From Planctomycetota bacterium (GTDB lineage: Bacteria > Planctomycetota > Planctomycetia > JALXBF01), in the NCBI GenBank assembly GCA_026981825.1, contig JALSID010000020.1:1-33876 (forward strand): DNA of 33,876 nucleotides, in the 5' to 3' direction. Each line of letters opens with the position of its first letter. Within the stretch, counting starts at the first letter, position 1. Below are positions 1 to 8,673 of the stretch, one piece after another. A program made the translations under genes and the position numbers. Under the pieces are notes generated by a model. The model had not been told where the DNA came from, searched no databases, and was given only the letters and a program-made list of their open reading frames with translations.

Positions 1-2301
1 TGGCTGCTAATGGGAGCTGCTTTCCTGGGCGTGCTGGCCGTTTATGGCCTGAGCCGGCTGCTGGAGGCCCGTACCGCCTCTTTCCGCGCCCGGCACCGGA
101 TCTGGACCCATGCCGTGGCGGCCCAGTTTGTGCTGGCCGCTTTGCTTTTCGCGATTGGCCCGGCCGGCTGGCCTGCCCAGCTCTTCACGCGATCGGCTGC
201 CCAACCGCATGCGACAGGTCCAATTGATCTCCTGCGGTCGCGCTCCGGCACGCTGCCCCCTCCAGGTCATGGCTCCGCTCGTGTGATTGGCGAATTGGAG
301 CTTGTCTTGTCCAGCGCCGGTTCTTGGGAGTCGGTTTCAGTGGCAGACGACGCACCTCAGCCACGGACATCGCTCGATGAGGGCCCCCCCTTCGACACCA
401 TCGGGATACCCAGTCGTGCTTCGCTGGTCTCGTTCTTGATAGCGATCTGGTTCGCCGGAACGCTGTTCTTGCTGGTTCGCCTGCTACTCAAGCAGCTGCG
501 CTGGTGGTACGGCATGCGACGGTCCGCCGTGGCGGCCCCACCGTCGGTGGTGGTCTGTGTCGAGCGCCTCGCTGGTCGTGCGGCGTTCCCGCGGCGACCT
601 CGTGTGGTCGTAGCTCCACTGATGGTTCCGGCGGTCACGGGGATCTTCCGCCCCCTGGTGGTGTGGCCGGAATCGGCCGAGGAGCTCATTGAACAGGATC
701 CCGAAGCGGCCCAAGCGGTCCTGGCCCATGAGCTTGCCCATCTGCGTCATCGCGACCCGCTTTGGAAGCTGCTGGCTCACTTCCTTTCGGCGCTGCTCTG
801 GTGGCACCCGGCCGTCTGGTGGACCCGGAGGCGGTTGCACGATCTGGCGGAATTTGCGGCCGATGAGGCTGCCATCGCGTGGGGGCAGGATCGTGTTCAT
901 CTGGCCAACGGGCTGGTGCGATTCGCCTCAGATGCCATGGCCGTTGCATCGGTTGCGGCGTCTGGCGAGCCGGCGCGAGGTCTGCTCCGACGACGCGTCG
1001 CATACCTGCTGGAGGCCGATGTAAAACCCCAAGGCGCTAAGAGAAACCACCAACTGCTTGTCTGGACCGCGGCCTTCGCTACGTGGTTGGGTGGAAGTGG
1101 TGTGGCTGAGCTGTTCCCCTCCGGGGAAGGAGGTTCTGTCATGGCGATAGGTCTGCGCTTCTGGCACAGGGCCGTTGTGGCAGCAGCGGTTGTCGGGGCT
1201 TCCCTAGGCTGGCACGGGCTGCTTACCCGGGGCGCTCCACAGGAGGAACGCGAACGGCAAAACCAGCGGGAGGACAGGGAATCTACCCGGCGCGGTGATG
1301 AGCAGGATCGAGACGTCCGCAGAGTACCGGATGGCCCTCGATATCTGGGCGGACGGTACATAGGTCGGGTGTACCCTGAGGAGGTTGAGCGCGCGCGTGA
1401 CATCGAGCGATTGGAGCGCGCCCTCAGCGAGGCACTAGAAGCTGGGCGTGAAGAAGCCGTGGCCCGCATTGAGCGGGAGCTTGCCGCAGCGCGACGCGAG
1501 CTGGCGGCTCTGATTCGCGCAAGCGAAGTGATCAAGCTCCGCGCACGACTAGGACGTCTACAAGCTGAATTGAGAGAGGCCGAAGAACAGGGACATGAAG
1601 TGCTTGCCCAGCGACTGCGAGCTCAGATCGAAGAGCTGCGGGAACGAATCGAACAGGCGTCACCGACGGCAAGGCAGAAGCAGGAGCGCGAAGCCGATGA
1701 GAAGCGAGCGGGGCTCCGCCGCCGACTTCGTGAACTCGTCCTTCGCCTCGAAAGGGCGCGCATAGAAGGCAGAGAGCGCGACGTTAAAGAGCTGGAACGC
1801 GAGATACAACAAGTGGCGGCAGAACTGCGAGGCTACGAGCTTCGCCGCGCTCGCCAGGAAGTCTGGCGGCAGTTGAGACGACTGCGCGAACGCCGCGAAC
1901 GGCTACGCCGCCAAGGCCGAGAGCGGGAACTTCGCGAAATCGAAGGGAGGATCACACTATTGGAGCGCGAGGCTGTCATTCTAGGTGGCCATCCTGCGCG
2001 TGTGAAGGATGTGAAAGTACTAACACCTCCGTACAGCGGCTATGTTGGAGTAGTAGTACGGTCCCTTAGCGAACGCCACATCGAACCCGAAGCAAAGGCC
2101 GGGGAGTTCGCGCAACGGCTCGAACGGGCGGTGAACATCCTTCGCCTGGCCGGACTCGAAGATATGGCGGAACTCCTCCTCGAAATCGGCCGCGAACGGC
2201 TCGAGCGTCTCCAACACCCTGAGCACCGCGAGCGTGAGGAACGTGAAGCACACGAGCGCGAGGAACGCGAAGAACACGAACACAAAGAACACCGTGACTG
2301 A
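1..2301 (+). CDS. BlaR1/MecR1-like M56 family membrane metalloprotease with long coiled-coil tail (5' end probably outside window)
   Basis: The frame is open to the first base, so the start probably lies upstream; the first ATG inside is at 10 (763 residues from there, numbering used here). Hydrophobic segments lie at about 33-53, 140-161, 250-270 and 388-406. The zinc-protease motif HELAH is at 240-244, followed by EFAADEAA at 281-288, where E281 is the likely third metal ligand as in M56 enzymes. Family knowledge: BlaR1/MecR1-type proteins are membrane proteases that usually cut a BlaI-type repressor on receiving a signal. There is no penicillin-binding sensor domain here. Residues about 457-657 are instead an almost uninterrupted Arg/Glu-rich coiled coil, and the end (about 735-763) is a Glu/Arg/His-rich tail. 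The tail may bind a partner or span the periplasm (inference). A BlaI-like repressor just upstream of the window would be the expected partner. The family call is firm; the signal sensed is unknown. Confidence 0.85.
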   Translation, partial: WLLMGAAFLGVLAVYGLSRLLEARTASFRARHRIWTHAVAAQFVLAALLFAIGPAGWPAQLFTRSAAQPHATGPIDLLRSRSGTLPPPGHGSARVIGELELVLSSAGSWESVSVADDAPQPRTSLDEGPPFDTIGIPSRASLVSFLIAIWFAGTLFLLVRLLLKQLRWWYGMRRSAVAAPPSVVVCVERLAGRAAFPRRPRVVVAPLMVPAVTGIFRPLVVWPESAEELIEQDPEAAQAVLAHELAHLRHRDPLWKLLAHFLSALLWWHPAVWWTRRRLHDLAEFAADEAAIAWGQDRVHLANGLVRFASDAMAVASVAASGEPARGLLRRRVAYLLEADVKPQGAKRNHQLLVWTAAFATWLGGSGVAELFPSGEGGSVMAIGLRFWHRAVVAAAVVGASLGWHGLLTRGAPQEERERQNQREDRESTRRGDEQDRDVRRVPDGPRYLGGRYIGRVYPEEVERARDIERLERALSEALEAGREEAVARIERELAAARRELAALIRASEVIKLRARLGRLQAELREAEEQGHEVLAQRLRAQIEELRERIEQASPTARQKQEREADEKRAGLRRRLRELVLRLERARIEGRERDVKELEREIQQVAAELRGYELRRARQEVWRQLRRLRERRERLRRQGRERELREIEGRITLLEREAVILGGHPARVKDVKVLTPPYSGYVGVVVRSLSERHIEPEAKAGEFAQRLERAVNILRLAGLEDMAELLLEIGRERLERLQHPEHREREEREAHEREEREEHEHKEHRD

Positions 2302-2510
2302 GAGCGGCCGTCGCGATTGATCTATCGCCTATCCTGCTCCCGGCCCCGCCTGTGCGTCGGCGTCGGGAGCATTCTTTGCGCCGGGGCTTGATGCCTGCGC
2401 AGGTCTTGTGCTCCCAGCAGGACGGTCGCACATCGCCCGCTGAACGACAACGAGGGATCGAGTAGCATATCGGCTGATGGTGCACGGAACGGCGGAGCTG
2501 AGGAGGTTCC

Positions 2511-4007
2511 ATGAGCAGCTATGTGCTGGCGATAGACCAGGGAACGACGAGCACACGTGCCATTCTCTATGACGAGAGCGGCATGGCACGGGGCGTCGAC
2601 CAGCGCGAGTTTCCCCAGTTGTACCCCCACCCTGACCATGTGGAACACGACCCCGAGCAGATCTGGGAGAGTGTGCGGGAAGTGGTCCGGGGGGCTCTGG
2701 CAGCGGCCGGAGCCGACGGAGCTCAGGTCGCCGCCATCGGCATCACGAACCAACGCGAGACGACGATCGTCTGGGACCGGGAGACAGGCCGGCCGGTGTA
2801 CAACGCGATCGTTTGGCAGGACCGCCGCACCGCCGACATCTGCCGCCGGTGGAAAACGGAGGAAGAGCTGATCCGCGAACGCACGGGGCTGGTCAGCCAC
2901 CCGTACTTCTCCGCCTCGAAGCTGCGCTGGATCCTGGACAATGTTCCCGGTGCACGGGAGCGGGCCGAGCGGGGGGAGCTGGCCTTTGGTACCGTGGACT
3001 CGTACCTGATCTGGCGGTTGACCGGGGGGGCGGTACACGCGACGGACGTGACGAACGCTTCACGTACGATGCTTTTCAACCTGCGCTCGGAAGCTTGGGA
3101 CGGGGAGCTCTGCCACCTGTTTTCGATCCCCGAGCCACTGTTACCTGCCGTACAACGCAGCGCATCCCGGTTCGGCGAAACGAGAGGCCTGGACTTTCTG
3201 CCCGACGGAATTCCGATCTGTGGGGTGGCAGGCGACCAGCAGGCATCGCTTTTCGGCCAGGGTTGCTGGTCACACGGCGATGCGAAATGCACCTATGGAA
3301 CCGGCGCTTTCCTCCTGGTCAATCTCGCTACGGACTTCATCCTTTCTCGTTCCGGCCTCATCACCACAGCGGCAGCGACGCCTGAGGGAGAACCGCTGCA
3401 GTACGCTCTGGAGGGCAGCCTGTTCATCGCCGGAGCGGCAATCCAGTGGCTGCGAGATGGACTGGGCATTATCGAAACGGCCCCACAGGTGAACGAGCTC
3501 GCCGCCCGAGCGCGTCCGGATAGTGAGGTGGTTTTCGTGCCGGCGCTCGTTGGGTTGGGAGCCCCGTATTGGGTTCCCGAAGCCCAGGGAACGATCTTCG
3601 GTTTAACCCGAGCTACGGGGGCCGCCGAGCTTGCTCGGGCAACGCTTGAGTCCATCGCCCTCCAGGTCCGCGACCTCGTCCTGGCGATCGAGAGCGACAC
3701 GGGCTTTTCCCTACAACGTCTTCGCGCCGACGGGGGCGCGGCCAAGAGCGATCTCTTGCTCGCTCTGCAGGCCAACGTACTGGGCGCCACGGTGGAGCGG
3801 ATGCGAGAGGGGGAGTCAACGGCCCTTGGTGCGGCCATGCTCGCTGCGCTGGGCGCCGGCCTTCAGGATAAAGAGACGCTCCGCGGGTGGGCACAGGTGG
3901 AACGAGCGTTCGAACCTTCGGGTGACCGCGAAGCGGTCGAGGCGCTGATCCGACGTTGGGAGCACGCAGTTAAGACCACGATCGAACACTACAAACGCGC
4001 TCATTGA
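2511..4007 (+). CDS. glpK: Glycerol kinase
   Basis: FGGY-family sugar kinase of 498 residues, close to the usual 500. It phosphorylates glycerol to sn-glycerol 3-phosphate with ATP in the cytoplasm. The N-terminal phosphate-binding motif DQGTTSTR is at residues 9-16. A FGGY-type substrate motif, FSASKLRWILDNVPG, lies near 140. The second nucleotide-binding motif TYGTGAF is at 261-267, and the C-terminal DGGAAKSDLLL segment near 405 is typical of GlpK. The ATG at 2511 has a strong GAGGAGG ribosome site just upstream, so the start is well supported. A 209-bp spacer separates it from the M56 gene. The next gene, an oxidoreductase, starts 12 bp after the stop, suggesting co-transcription. No glycerol facilitator or GlpD is seen nearby. 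Related FGGY kinases are the alternative, but the motifs fit GlpK closely. Confidence 0.95.
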   Translation: MSSYVLAIDQGTTSTRAILYDESGMARGVDQREFPQLYPHPDHVEHDPEQIWESVREVVRGALAAAGADGAQVAAIGITNQRETTIVWDRETGRPVYNAIVWQDRRTADICRRWKTEEELIRERTGLVSHPYFSASKLRWILDNVPGARERAERGELAFGTVDSYLIWRLTGGAVHATDVTNASRTMLFNLRSEAWDGELCHLFSIPEPLLPAVQRSASRFGETRGLDFLPDGIPICGVAGDQQASLFGQGCWSHGDAKCTYGTGAFLLVNLATDFILSRSGLITTAAATPEGEPLQYALEGSLFIAGAAIQWLRDGLGIIETAPQVNELAARARPDSEVVFVPALVGLGAPYWVPEAQGTIFGLTRATGAAELARATLESIALQVRDLVLAIESDTGFSLQRLRADGGAAKSDLLLALQANVLGATVERMREGESTALGAAMLAALGAGLQDKETLRGWAQVERAFEPSGDREAVEALIRRWEHAVKTTIEHYKRAH

Positions 4008-4019
4008 GGAGAACCAGCG

Positions 4020-5270
4020 ATGCGGACTCTGCGCTACGGCATCATCGGTGGCGGTTTCGTGACCATGTTCCACCTCCGCGCCCTCTGTCAGGTGCGCGGG
4101 ATCGAGGTTGCCGGTCTGATCTCGAGGCGACCTCCCGAACGGGCCGCAGCCTTCGCTCGCGAACATGGGCTGGGCAATCCGGTGATCTATAAGTCGATCC
4201 GCGAGCTTGTTCAAAACGTCGACGTCGTCTGCATCTTTTCCCCCAACTTCACCCGCCTGGCCGTGGTGGAAGAGATCGTCGACGCGGTCAAACAGGGCGC
4301 CACGCTACGCGGCATCATCTGCGAAAAGCCCCTGGCGCGCAACCTGGCCGAAGCGCGTCGCATGGTGGAAATGGTCGAGTCGGTAGGGCTGCCGCATGCC
4401 TACTTCGAGAACCAGATCCACATGAAGACCTTGAAGGCCACCCGCTTCCAATTGCAGCGCGTTTTCGAACAGATGGGACCGCCCGTGCTGACGCGCTCCA
4501 GTGAGGAGCATTCCGGCCCCCACAACGGATGGTTCTGGGATCCCACTCAACAGGGCGGTGGCGTCTTGAGTGACATGGGTTGCCATTGTCTGGCAGTGGG
4601 ATGGTACGCCCTCACTCCACCGGGTAAACCTCCCCGGTTCCTGGAACCCCAGCAGGTCACGGCGGACGTGGCGCTGCTGAAATGGGGGCAGCGCCGCTGG
4701 ATCGACGAGCTCCGCCAGCGCTTCGGAGTGGACTACACCAAGACACCGGCCGAAGACTACGCCACGGGTGTCGTAACCTATCGGAACCCCGACACCGGGC
4801 AGACGGTCAAGAGCCAGTTCGCCACGTCCTGGATGTACGAGAAGCAGGGCCTGAAGCTCGGCCTTGAAGGCATCGGGCCCGGCTATGCATTCGAGATGAA
4901 CACGTTGAAATCCCCGCTGGAGGTGTTCATCGGCGACGTGGCGGCGGAAGCCGTGGCCGACGCCGAGGCTGCGCTGGAGAAATCCACCGCCACACGCGGC
5001 CTGCTGGCCGTCCAACCGAACGAAGCGGACCTGTACGGCTACACGGACGAGAACGAGGACGCCTACCGCGCGTTCGCTACCGGTGGTAGCCCACTACTGG
5101 ACTGGCACTATGGCCTGGAAATCGTCCGGCTGACGATGGCCGCGTACATGTCCGCCGAAACCGGTCGGACCGTGGACCTGACGGACCAGGGTACCGCGGA
5201 GGAGCTGGAAACCTACGTGCCGCTGATCCAACAAGGCAGAGGACGCGAGGTGCTCTACGTGGAAGCTTGA
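4020..5270 (+). CDS. Gfo/Idh/MocA family NAD(P)-dependent oxidoreductase
   Basis: 416-residue protein with an N-terminal Rossmann fold: GIIGGGFV near residues 7-14 is the dinucleotide-binding glycine motif. The family's conserved EKP motif is at 102-104, its lysine helping substrate and cofactor binding. The C-terminal part carries the alpha/beta substrate domain. Members oxidise or reduce sugars, inositols and related polyols. The exact substrate cannot be read here, and planctomycetes have many paralogues. The ATG at 4020 has a GAGGAG site 7-12 bp upstream and follows glpK by 12 bp, so the two are probably one operon and a polyol-related role is plausible (inference). There is no Tat or Sec signal, so it should act in the cytoplasm. 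A short hairpin follows the stop directly. Confidence 0.88.
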   Translation: MRTLRYGIIGGGFVTMFHLRALCQVRGIEVAGLISRRPPERAAAFAREHGLGNPVIYKSIRELVQNVDVVCIFSPNFTRLAVVEEIVDAVKQGATLRGIICEKPLARNLAEARRMVEMVESVGLPHAYFENQIHMKTLKATRFQLQRVFEQMGPPVLTRSSEEHSGPHNGWFWDPTQQGGGVLSDMGCHCLAVGWYALTPPGKPPRFLEPQQVTADVALLKWGQRRWIDELRQRFGVDYTKTPAEDYATGVVTYRNPDTGQTVKSQFATSWMYEKQGLKLGLEGIGPGYAFEMNTLKSPLEVFIGDVAAEAVADAEAALEKSTATRGLLAVQPNEADLYGYTDENEDAYRAFATGGSPLLDWHYGLEIVRLTMAAYMSAETGRTVDLTDQGTAEELETYVPLIQQGRGREVLYVEA

Positions 5271-5274
5271 CACG

Positions 5275-5292
5275 GCCTTACAATCGTAAGGC
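5275..5292 (+). terminator. Small hairpin directly after the oxidoreductase gene
   Basis: A perfect 7-bp stem (GCCTTAC / GTAAGGC) with a 4-nt loop starts 5 bases after the stop codon at 5270. There is no T tract, so it is at best a weak terminator or an mRNA 3'-end stabilising hairpin. Confidence 0.35.
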
Positions 5293-5443
5293 ATCCGATC
5301 GACCGGTGCGCTGTGCGGCCTGGAGCCGCGCGCGGCCGGTCGCCTGATCGCAACTGTCCATAGCTTCAGATTGCACCGTCCGCGGCACGCCGGGCCGGGA
5401 ACGCAGTAACGGCTTGGTGTGTCAGAGTTGGTGACAGCCGGCG

Positions 5444-5449
5444 TATAAT
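5444..5449 (+). promoter_or_regulatory. Possible -10 box for the tmRNA gene
   Basis: A perfect TATAAT lies 75 bp before the mature tmRNA 5' end. No good -35 box is visible 16-18 bp further upstream. A transcript starting near 5456 would carry a leader of about 69 nt that RNase P would remove. The position fits, but a single hexamer is weak evidence. Confidence 0.35.
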
Positions 5450-5524
5450 CGAGTGGAATCAGTTGATGGAGCTCGGCATGGAGGCCGATCTTTTGCAAGA
5501 GGATGACCTCTACTTCGACTGCAC

Positions 5525-5884
5525 GGGGGCGACATGGTATCGACCGGGCAGGCGAGGTGAGAGGTGGCGTGCCGGGGTTGGTCGGCAGGCCCCGTTAGAA
5601 AGCCGACCGTGGCAAATAAGTGCCACTCCGAGCTTTGCTCTGGCTGCTTAATCGCTAACGCAGCCCCTCGGTAGTTCCCTTGCCCGGGGGGAGCTACATG
5701 AGGCCGTGCACCGGGCTGGCCGGAGCCGGCGTCCGGGGAGGCTTCGGCGAGATCTCACTCCGGACTGGTCCGTCCGGGACCTTGCCAGTCGGGGACCGGC
5801 GGGCGAGATGCAAAAGACTGGCTACGCACGTAGAAGCCCTCACCAAGCTGTCGCGGGACGCGGGTTCGATTCCCGCCGCCTCCA
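5525..5884 (+). ncRNA. ssrA: tmRNA (transfer-messenger RNA), tag ATPSFALAA
   Basis: tmRNA rescues stalled ribosomes by acting first as alanine tRNA and then as template for a degradation tag. The acceptor stem pairs GGGGGCG (5525-5531) with CGCCTCC (5877-5883) and includes the G3-U wobble that marks alanine acceptors; A5884 is the discriminator. The T arm GCGGG-TTCGATT-CCCGC is at 5860-5876. An H-type pseudoknot (PK1) is readable: CGGGG 5573-5577 with CCCCG 5590-5594, and GGTCGGC 5580-5586 with GCCGACC 5602-5608. The tag frame runs from GCC at 5622 to TAA at 5649-5651 and gives ATPSFALAA, with the usual ALAA end recognised by ClpXP. CCA is not encoded and must be added after processing. The length of 360 nt is normal. 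Confidence 0.95.
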
Positions 5885-6751
5885 CTTGGACCATCGGATG
5901 GCCCGAGGAAACGACCCCGTCGCTGTGGCCCACCGCCAGGCTGGGCCTGACAACTCCTCGACAAGCCCGACAGCGGCGGCTCCCAGCGGAGCGTGATTCA
6001 GATCCTCACCGTCCTGAACCGACACAGCATTGCCTCCACGCAGATAAGGCACGGGGACACAGACGACGCGGGATGCGTTCCTGGTCTCTTTGTGTGCTCT
6101 CCGGATCTCTGTCGTGAGCAGACCGAGTTTGCATCCGGCGGGCTTCAGGCACGTCAAGAGCTGGGCTTCCCGGATCGGTCGAATGCCTTCGAGCGCGTCG
6201 TTCCCACCCGGGCCCGCCTTGTCGCGACCGTTTTCAAACAAAGCGCAGCACGCAGCGGACCGACATCCGAAGGTGTCTTCAACGGCGGACCGGTCTCGAA
6301 TGGCCTCTCTACCGACGCCCGCAATCAGGTAAGCGGCCCCGTCAGGCCCCAAAGGCGGACGGTTCCGATCGCGCACCGATGCAACGGCACTCAGGGGGCG
6401 GTTGACGGCTTTGCCAGAAGGATCGTGCGCGCGCCGGATAGGTGGATGCATCGCGCAGCGGATCGATCGAGCTGGGCTCTGGTGCTGGCCGGTGCTCTCA
6501 CCCGCGGCAGAATCCTCCGCGGATCTGCCCGACCGTGCTCGTGACTGCTTCGACCACGGCCGCTTGAACGCCGGCTTGAAGCACATTCGATGATTCGAGA
6601 AAATGTGCCTTTGCAGGAGACGTCTTGCACACCGGGATGAGGTCTGCCATGGCCTGGGGCTATTCTGGTCAGGTTTTGGGATGAGGCAGTCTGTGGTTGG
6701 CTGGCGTTTCGCGCCTGGGCCGCTGTCGAGTAAGCAACGGAGCATCTGTGC
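5885..6751. other. Spacer of about 0.87 kb after tmRNA, no supported gene
   Basis: Frames are open on both strands, but none carries a recognisable domain, a ribosome site or a coherent membrane or signal pattern. A long minus-strand frame that overlaps the tmRNA gene is a shadow of the tRNA-like 3' end. The stretch may be decayed DNA. The 3' ends of tmRNA genes are common integration sites, so a degraded mobile element is possible, but no second copy of the tmRNA 3' end was noticed in the window. Confidence 0.5.
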
Positions 6752-6820
6752 GTGTCACCGTTCTCGACAGTTTGCCAGGGCAAGAGCGCCGTTCCGGCTG
6801 GCCTGGCTGCCGGGTTGACC

Positions 6821-7123
6821 ATGCTGGGCGCTGAAGCTCAGGGAGAGTCCGCTGTGCTTGCCGAGGCGAAGAAAAAGGCGAACATCGGAGTAGGCGTGGG
6901 CCTGGTTCTTCAGCTTCTCGCCTTCGTCTTGCTCCAGTCCAGGGGAACTGCTGCCATCCTAGGCGCTCCTCTGGCGCTGGTTGGCTGGGTCATCTTCATC
7001 TGGGGGTGCATGAATTACGCCGAGGGGAAGGGCCACTCGAAGTGGTGGGGGCTTGTCGGAATACTGGGAATTTTTGGACTCATCGTCCTGATCCTCCTGC
7101 CCGACAACTACAAGAACGTATAG
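6821..7123 (+). CDS. Small two-helix membrane protein, unknown function
   Basis: About 100 residues from the ATG at 6821. The frame is open further up to a GTG at 6752, but those extra residues look non-coding and neither start has a strong ribosome site. Two hydrophobic segments flank a short polar stretch. The second half reads NYAEGKGHSKWWGLVGILG followed by a hydrophobic run and a LLPDNYKN end. This Tyr-Ala-x-Gly-Lys-Gly plus Trp-Gly-Leu-hydrophobic-LLPD pattern is one I associate with small planctomycete inner-membrane proteins of unknown function. It stands alone, with non-coding DNA upstream and an opposing gene downstream. Confidence 0.6.
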   Translation: MLGAEAQGESAVLAEAKKKANIGVGVGLVLQLLAFVLLQSRGTAAILGAPLALVGWVIFIWGCMNYAEGKGHSKWWGLVGILGIFGLIVLILLPDNYKNV

Positions 7124-7227
7124 CCTGGCATCAGGTCTTGGACGCAGGGCCGTCGACTGGCCATCATCGGCCCCTCAGATGCTGCCATTGCAGCGCCCCC
7201 CTTCCGTTGGTCGGGCCTTTTCGTCGG

Positions 7228-8673
7228 CTACCGAACCACCGCGGTCGCGCCCCTGGCCTTTCCATGGTTCCTGGGAACAGATCGACTCAGCAGGGACAGG
7301 ACATACCCGCGGACGGTCGTAGCCCAGACGGCCAGGAGCCGTTCTGCGCCGATCGCGGCCACGATCACCTGGAACGGCTCAACGGGAATGCGAAAGCGGA
7401 TGGAGACGATCGTAAGCGAATGGAACAGCGCAAGGGCAAAGTAAGCGGCGAGCAGGGGTGCGAGGGGCTTTAGCAGGGACCGTCCGCACCACAAGCCCCA
7501 CAGGGTTGCCGCCATGAATGCGAGGTGGAAGATGCGGTAGGCAAGCACGTGTGTCCGTGGGTTTGTGTCATCGAAGAGGAAGAAGTAGCGGAGGCGACGG
7601 AGGCACAGCCTGGCGTAGCGCCCGGGATCGTTGGCGATGTAACCGAGCGCCTGGCGCAATAGGAGCCGGCACCGCTGCACTTCCGGAAGTTGGCCCAGCT
7701 CCCGCTTCTCCGCCGGGCTGAGGACCAGGTCGTCGATGTACTGGGTCTCGTGGCGTGCCTGCCAGGTCCGTTCGATCAGCCCCCGCAAATCTCCTCGATA
7801 GGTGGCCACGAGTCCCTCGGCGTACGCGCGGGGGATTTTGTCCGTGCCGAACGAGCGGGGATGATTGCCCTGCCAGAGGGCGTAGCCGAACGTGCTTTTG
7901 ATCGGTACCAGCTCGCCGTGGACCACCCAGTTCCGCACAATCCAGGGGGAAATGACGGATGCCGCGGCCAGCGTGCCGATTGCTGCTGTGCTCAGAGCAG
8001 GAGCGAACCCGTGGACTTTCCAGACGCGAACCGCGACCCAGGCAATCGTGACGGCGAAGACGATGGTCAGGATCGGGTCGGTCAGGGCAATACCCCCTCC
8101 GATCGTTCCCCACACGAGGCACCAGAACAGGGTACGGCGGCGGTCGCGGACCACCCAGTAGCGCAGACGAGCAGCGGCAAGGAAGAGGGTTGCGCAGAGG
8201 ACCGACAACAGGGTGACGGGTTGGACGTGGGAGGGGGTGTAGACGAAAAGGGGGTGGAACGCAACGCCCAGGCCGGACAGCCAGCCGACGGAAGGGCGGC
8301 CGGGGAGAATGTTCCAGCAGAGCAGGGCGATCAGAAGGGGGAGCAAGCTGCCGATCACGGCCTGTGCGAACTGTATCCAGAAAACGGCTTCGGCGGTGCG
8401 CACACCGAATACCCAGAAGAAGGCGGCAACGAAGAACGGGTAGACCGGCGCCTGGCTCGACGTTGGCCCGTCACCGCCGAGGAACCGGACGGAAAACCCC
8501 CTACCCTGGACCAGATTGGCCGCAATTTCGCCGTACTCGTAGGTGACGTGATCGAGCAGATAGCTGCGCGTCGAAAGCAGAAACCAAACGCGCAGGACCA
8601 GGGCGACGGCGAAAAGAAGGAGCAGTCCCGACCGAACGAGGGAAGAACGCTTCTCTGAGCCGTTAGCGTGCAT
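7228..8673 (-). CDS. GT39/ArnT-like polytopic membrane glycosyltransferase
   Basis: 481 residues from the ATG at 8673; the frame is open up to 8790, but the extra 39 residues are polar and arginine-rich and do not look like part of the protein. It is a multi-span membrane protein. An N-terminal helix at about 15-33 leads into the first outer loop, with D41 and the pattern YEYGEIAANLVQGRGF, then PTSSQAPVYPFF. This is the arrangement seen in GT-C enzymes of the PMT/ArnT type, which move sugars from polyprenyl-phosphate donors to outer acceptors. Family knowledge places the catalytic Asp in that first loop. The acceptor is unknown. It points away from the peptide-maturation cluster, which has its own GT39-like gene, and shares no operon with it. 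Confidence 0.75.
   Translation of the reverse strand: MHANGSEKRSSLVRSGLLLLFAVALVLRVWFLLSTRSYLLDHVTYEYGEIAANLVQGRGFSVRFLGGDGPTSSQAPVYPFFVAAFFWVFGVRTAEAVFWIQFAQAVIGSLLPLLIALLCWNILPGRPSVGWLSGLGVAFHPLFVYTPSHVQPVTLLSVLCATLFLAAARLRYWVVRDRRRTLFWCLVWGTIGGGIALTDPILTIVFAVTIAWVAVRVWKVHGFAPALSTAAIGTLAAASVISPWIVRNWVVHGELVPIKSTFGYALWQGNHPRSFGTDKIPRAYAEGLVATYRGDLRGLIERTWQARHETQYIDDLVLSPAEKRELGQLPEVQRCRLLLRQALGYIANDPGRYARLCLRRLRYFFLFDDTNPRTHVLAYRIFHLAFMAATLWGLWCGRSLLKPLAPLLAAYFALALFHSLTIVSIRFRIPVEPFQVIVAAIGAERLLAVWATTVRGYVLSLLSRSVPRNHGKARGATAVVR

Noticed and set aside
5463..5651. 62-codon plus frame ending SFALAA
   Set aside because: It is the tmRNA tag frame extended upstream into the structured RNA, not a protein gene.
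5840..6745. 301-codon minus-strand frame ending in ESNPRP-like sequence
   Set aside because: Its C-terminus is the antisense of the tmRNA T arm and acceptor, a well-known false translation; the rest has no domain, ribosome site or coherent composition.
7006..7473. 155-codon plus frame overlapping the small membrane protein and the glycosyltransferase end
   Set aside because: Out-of-frame shadow of two better supported genes, with no features of its own.
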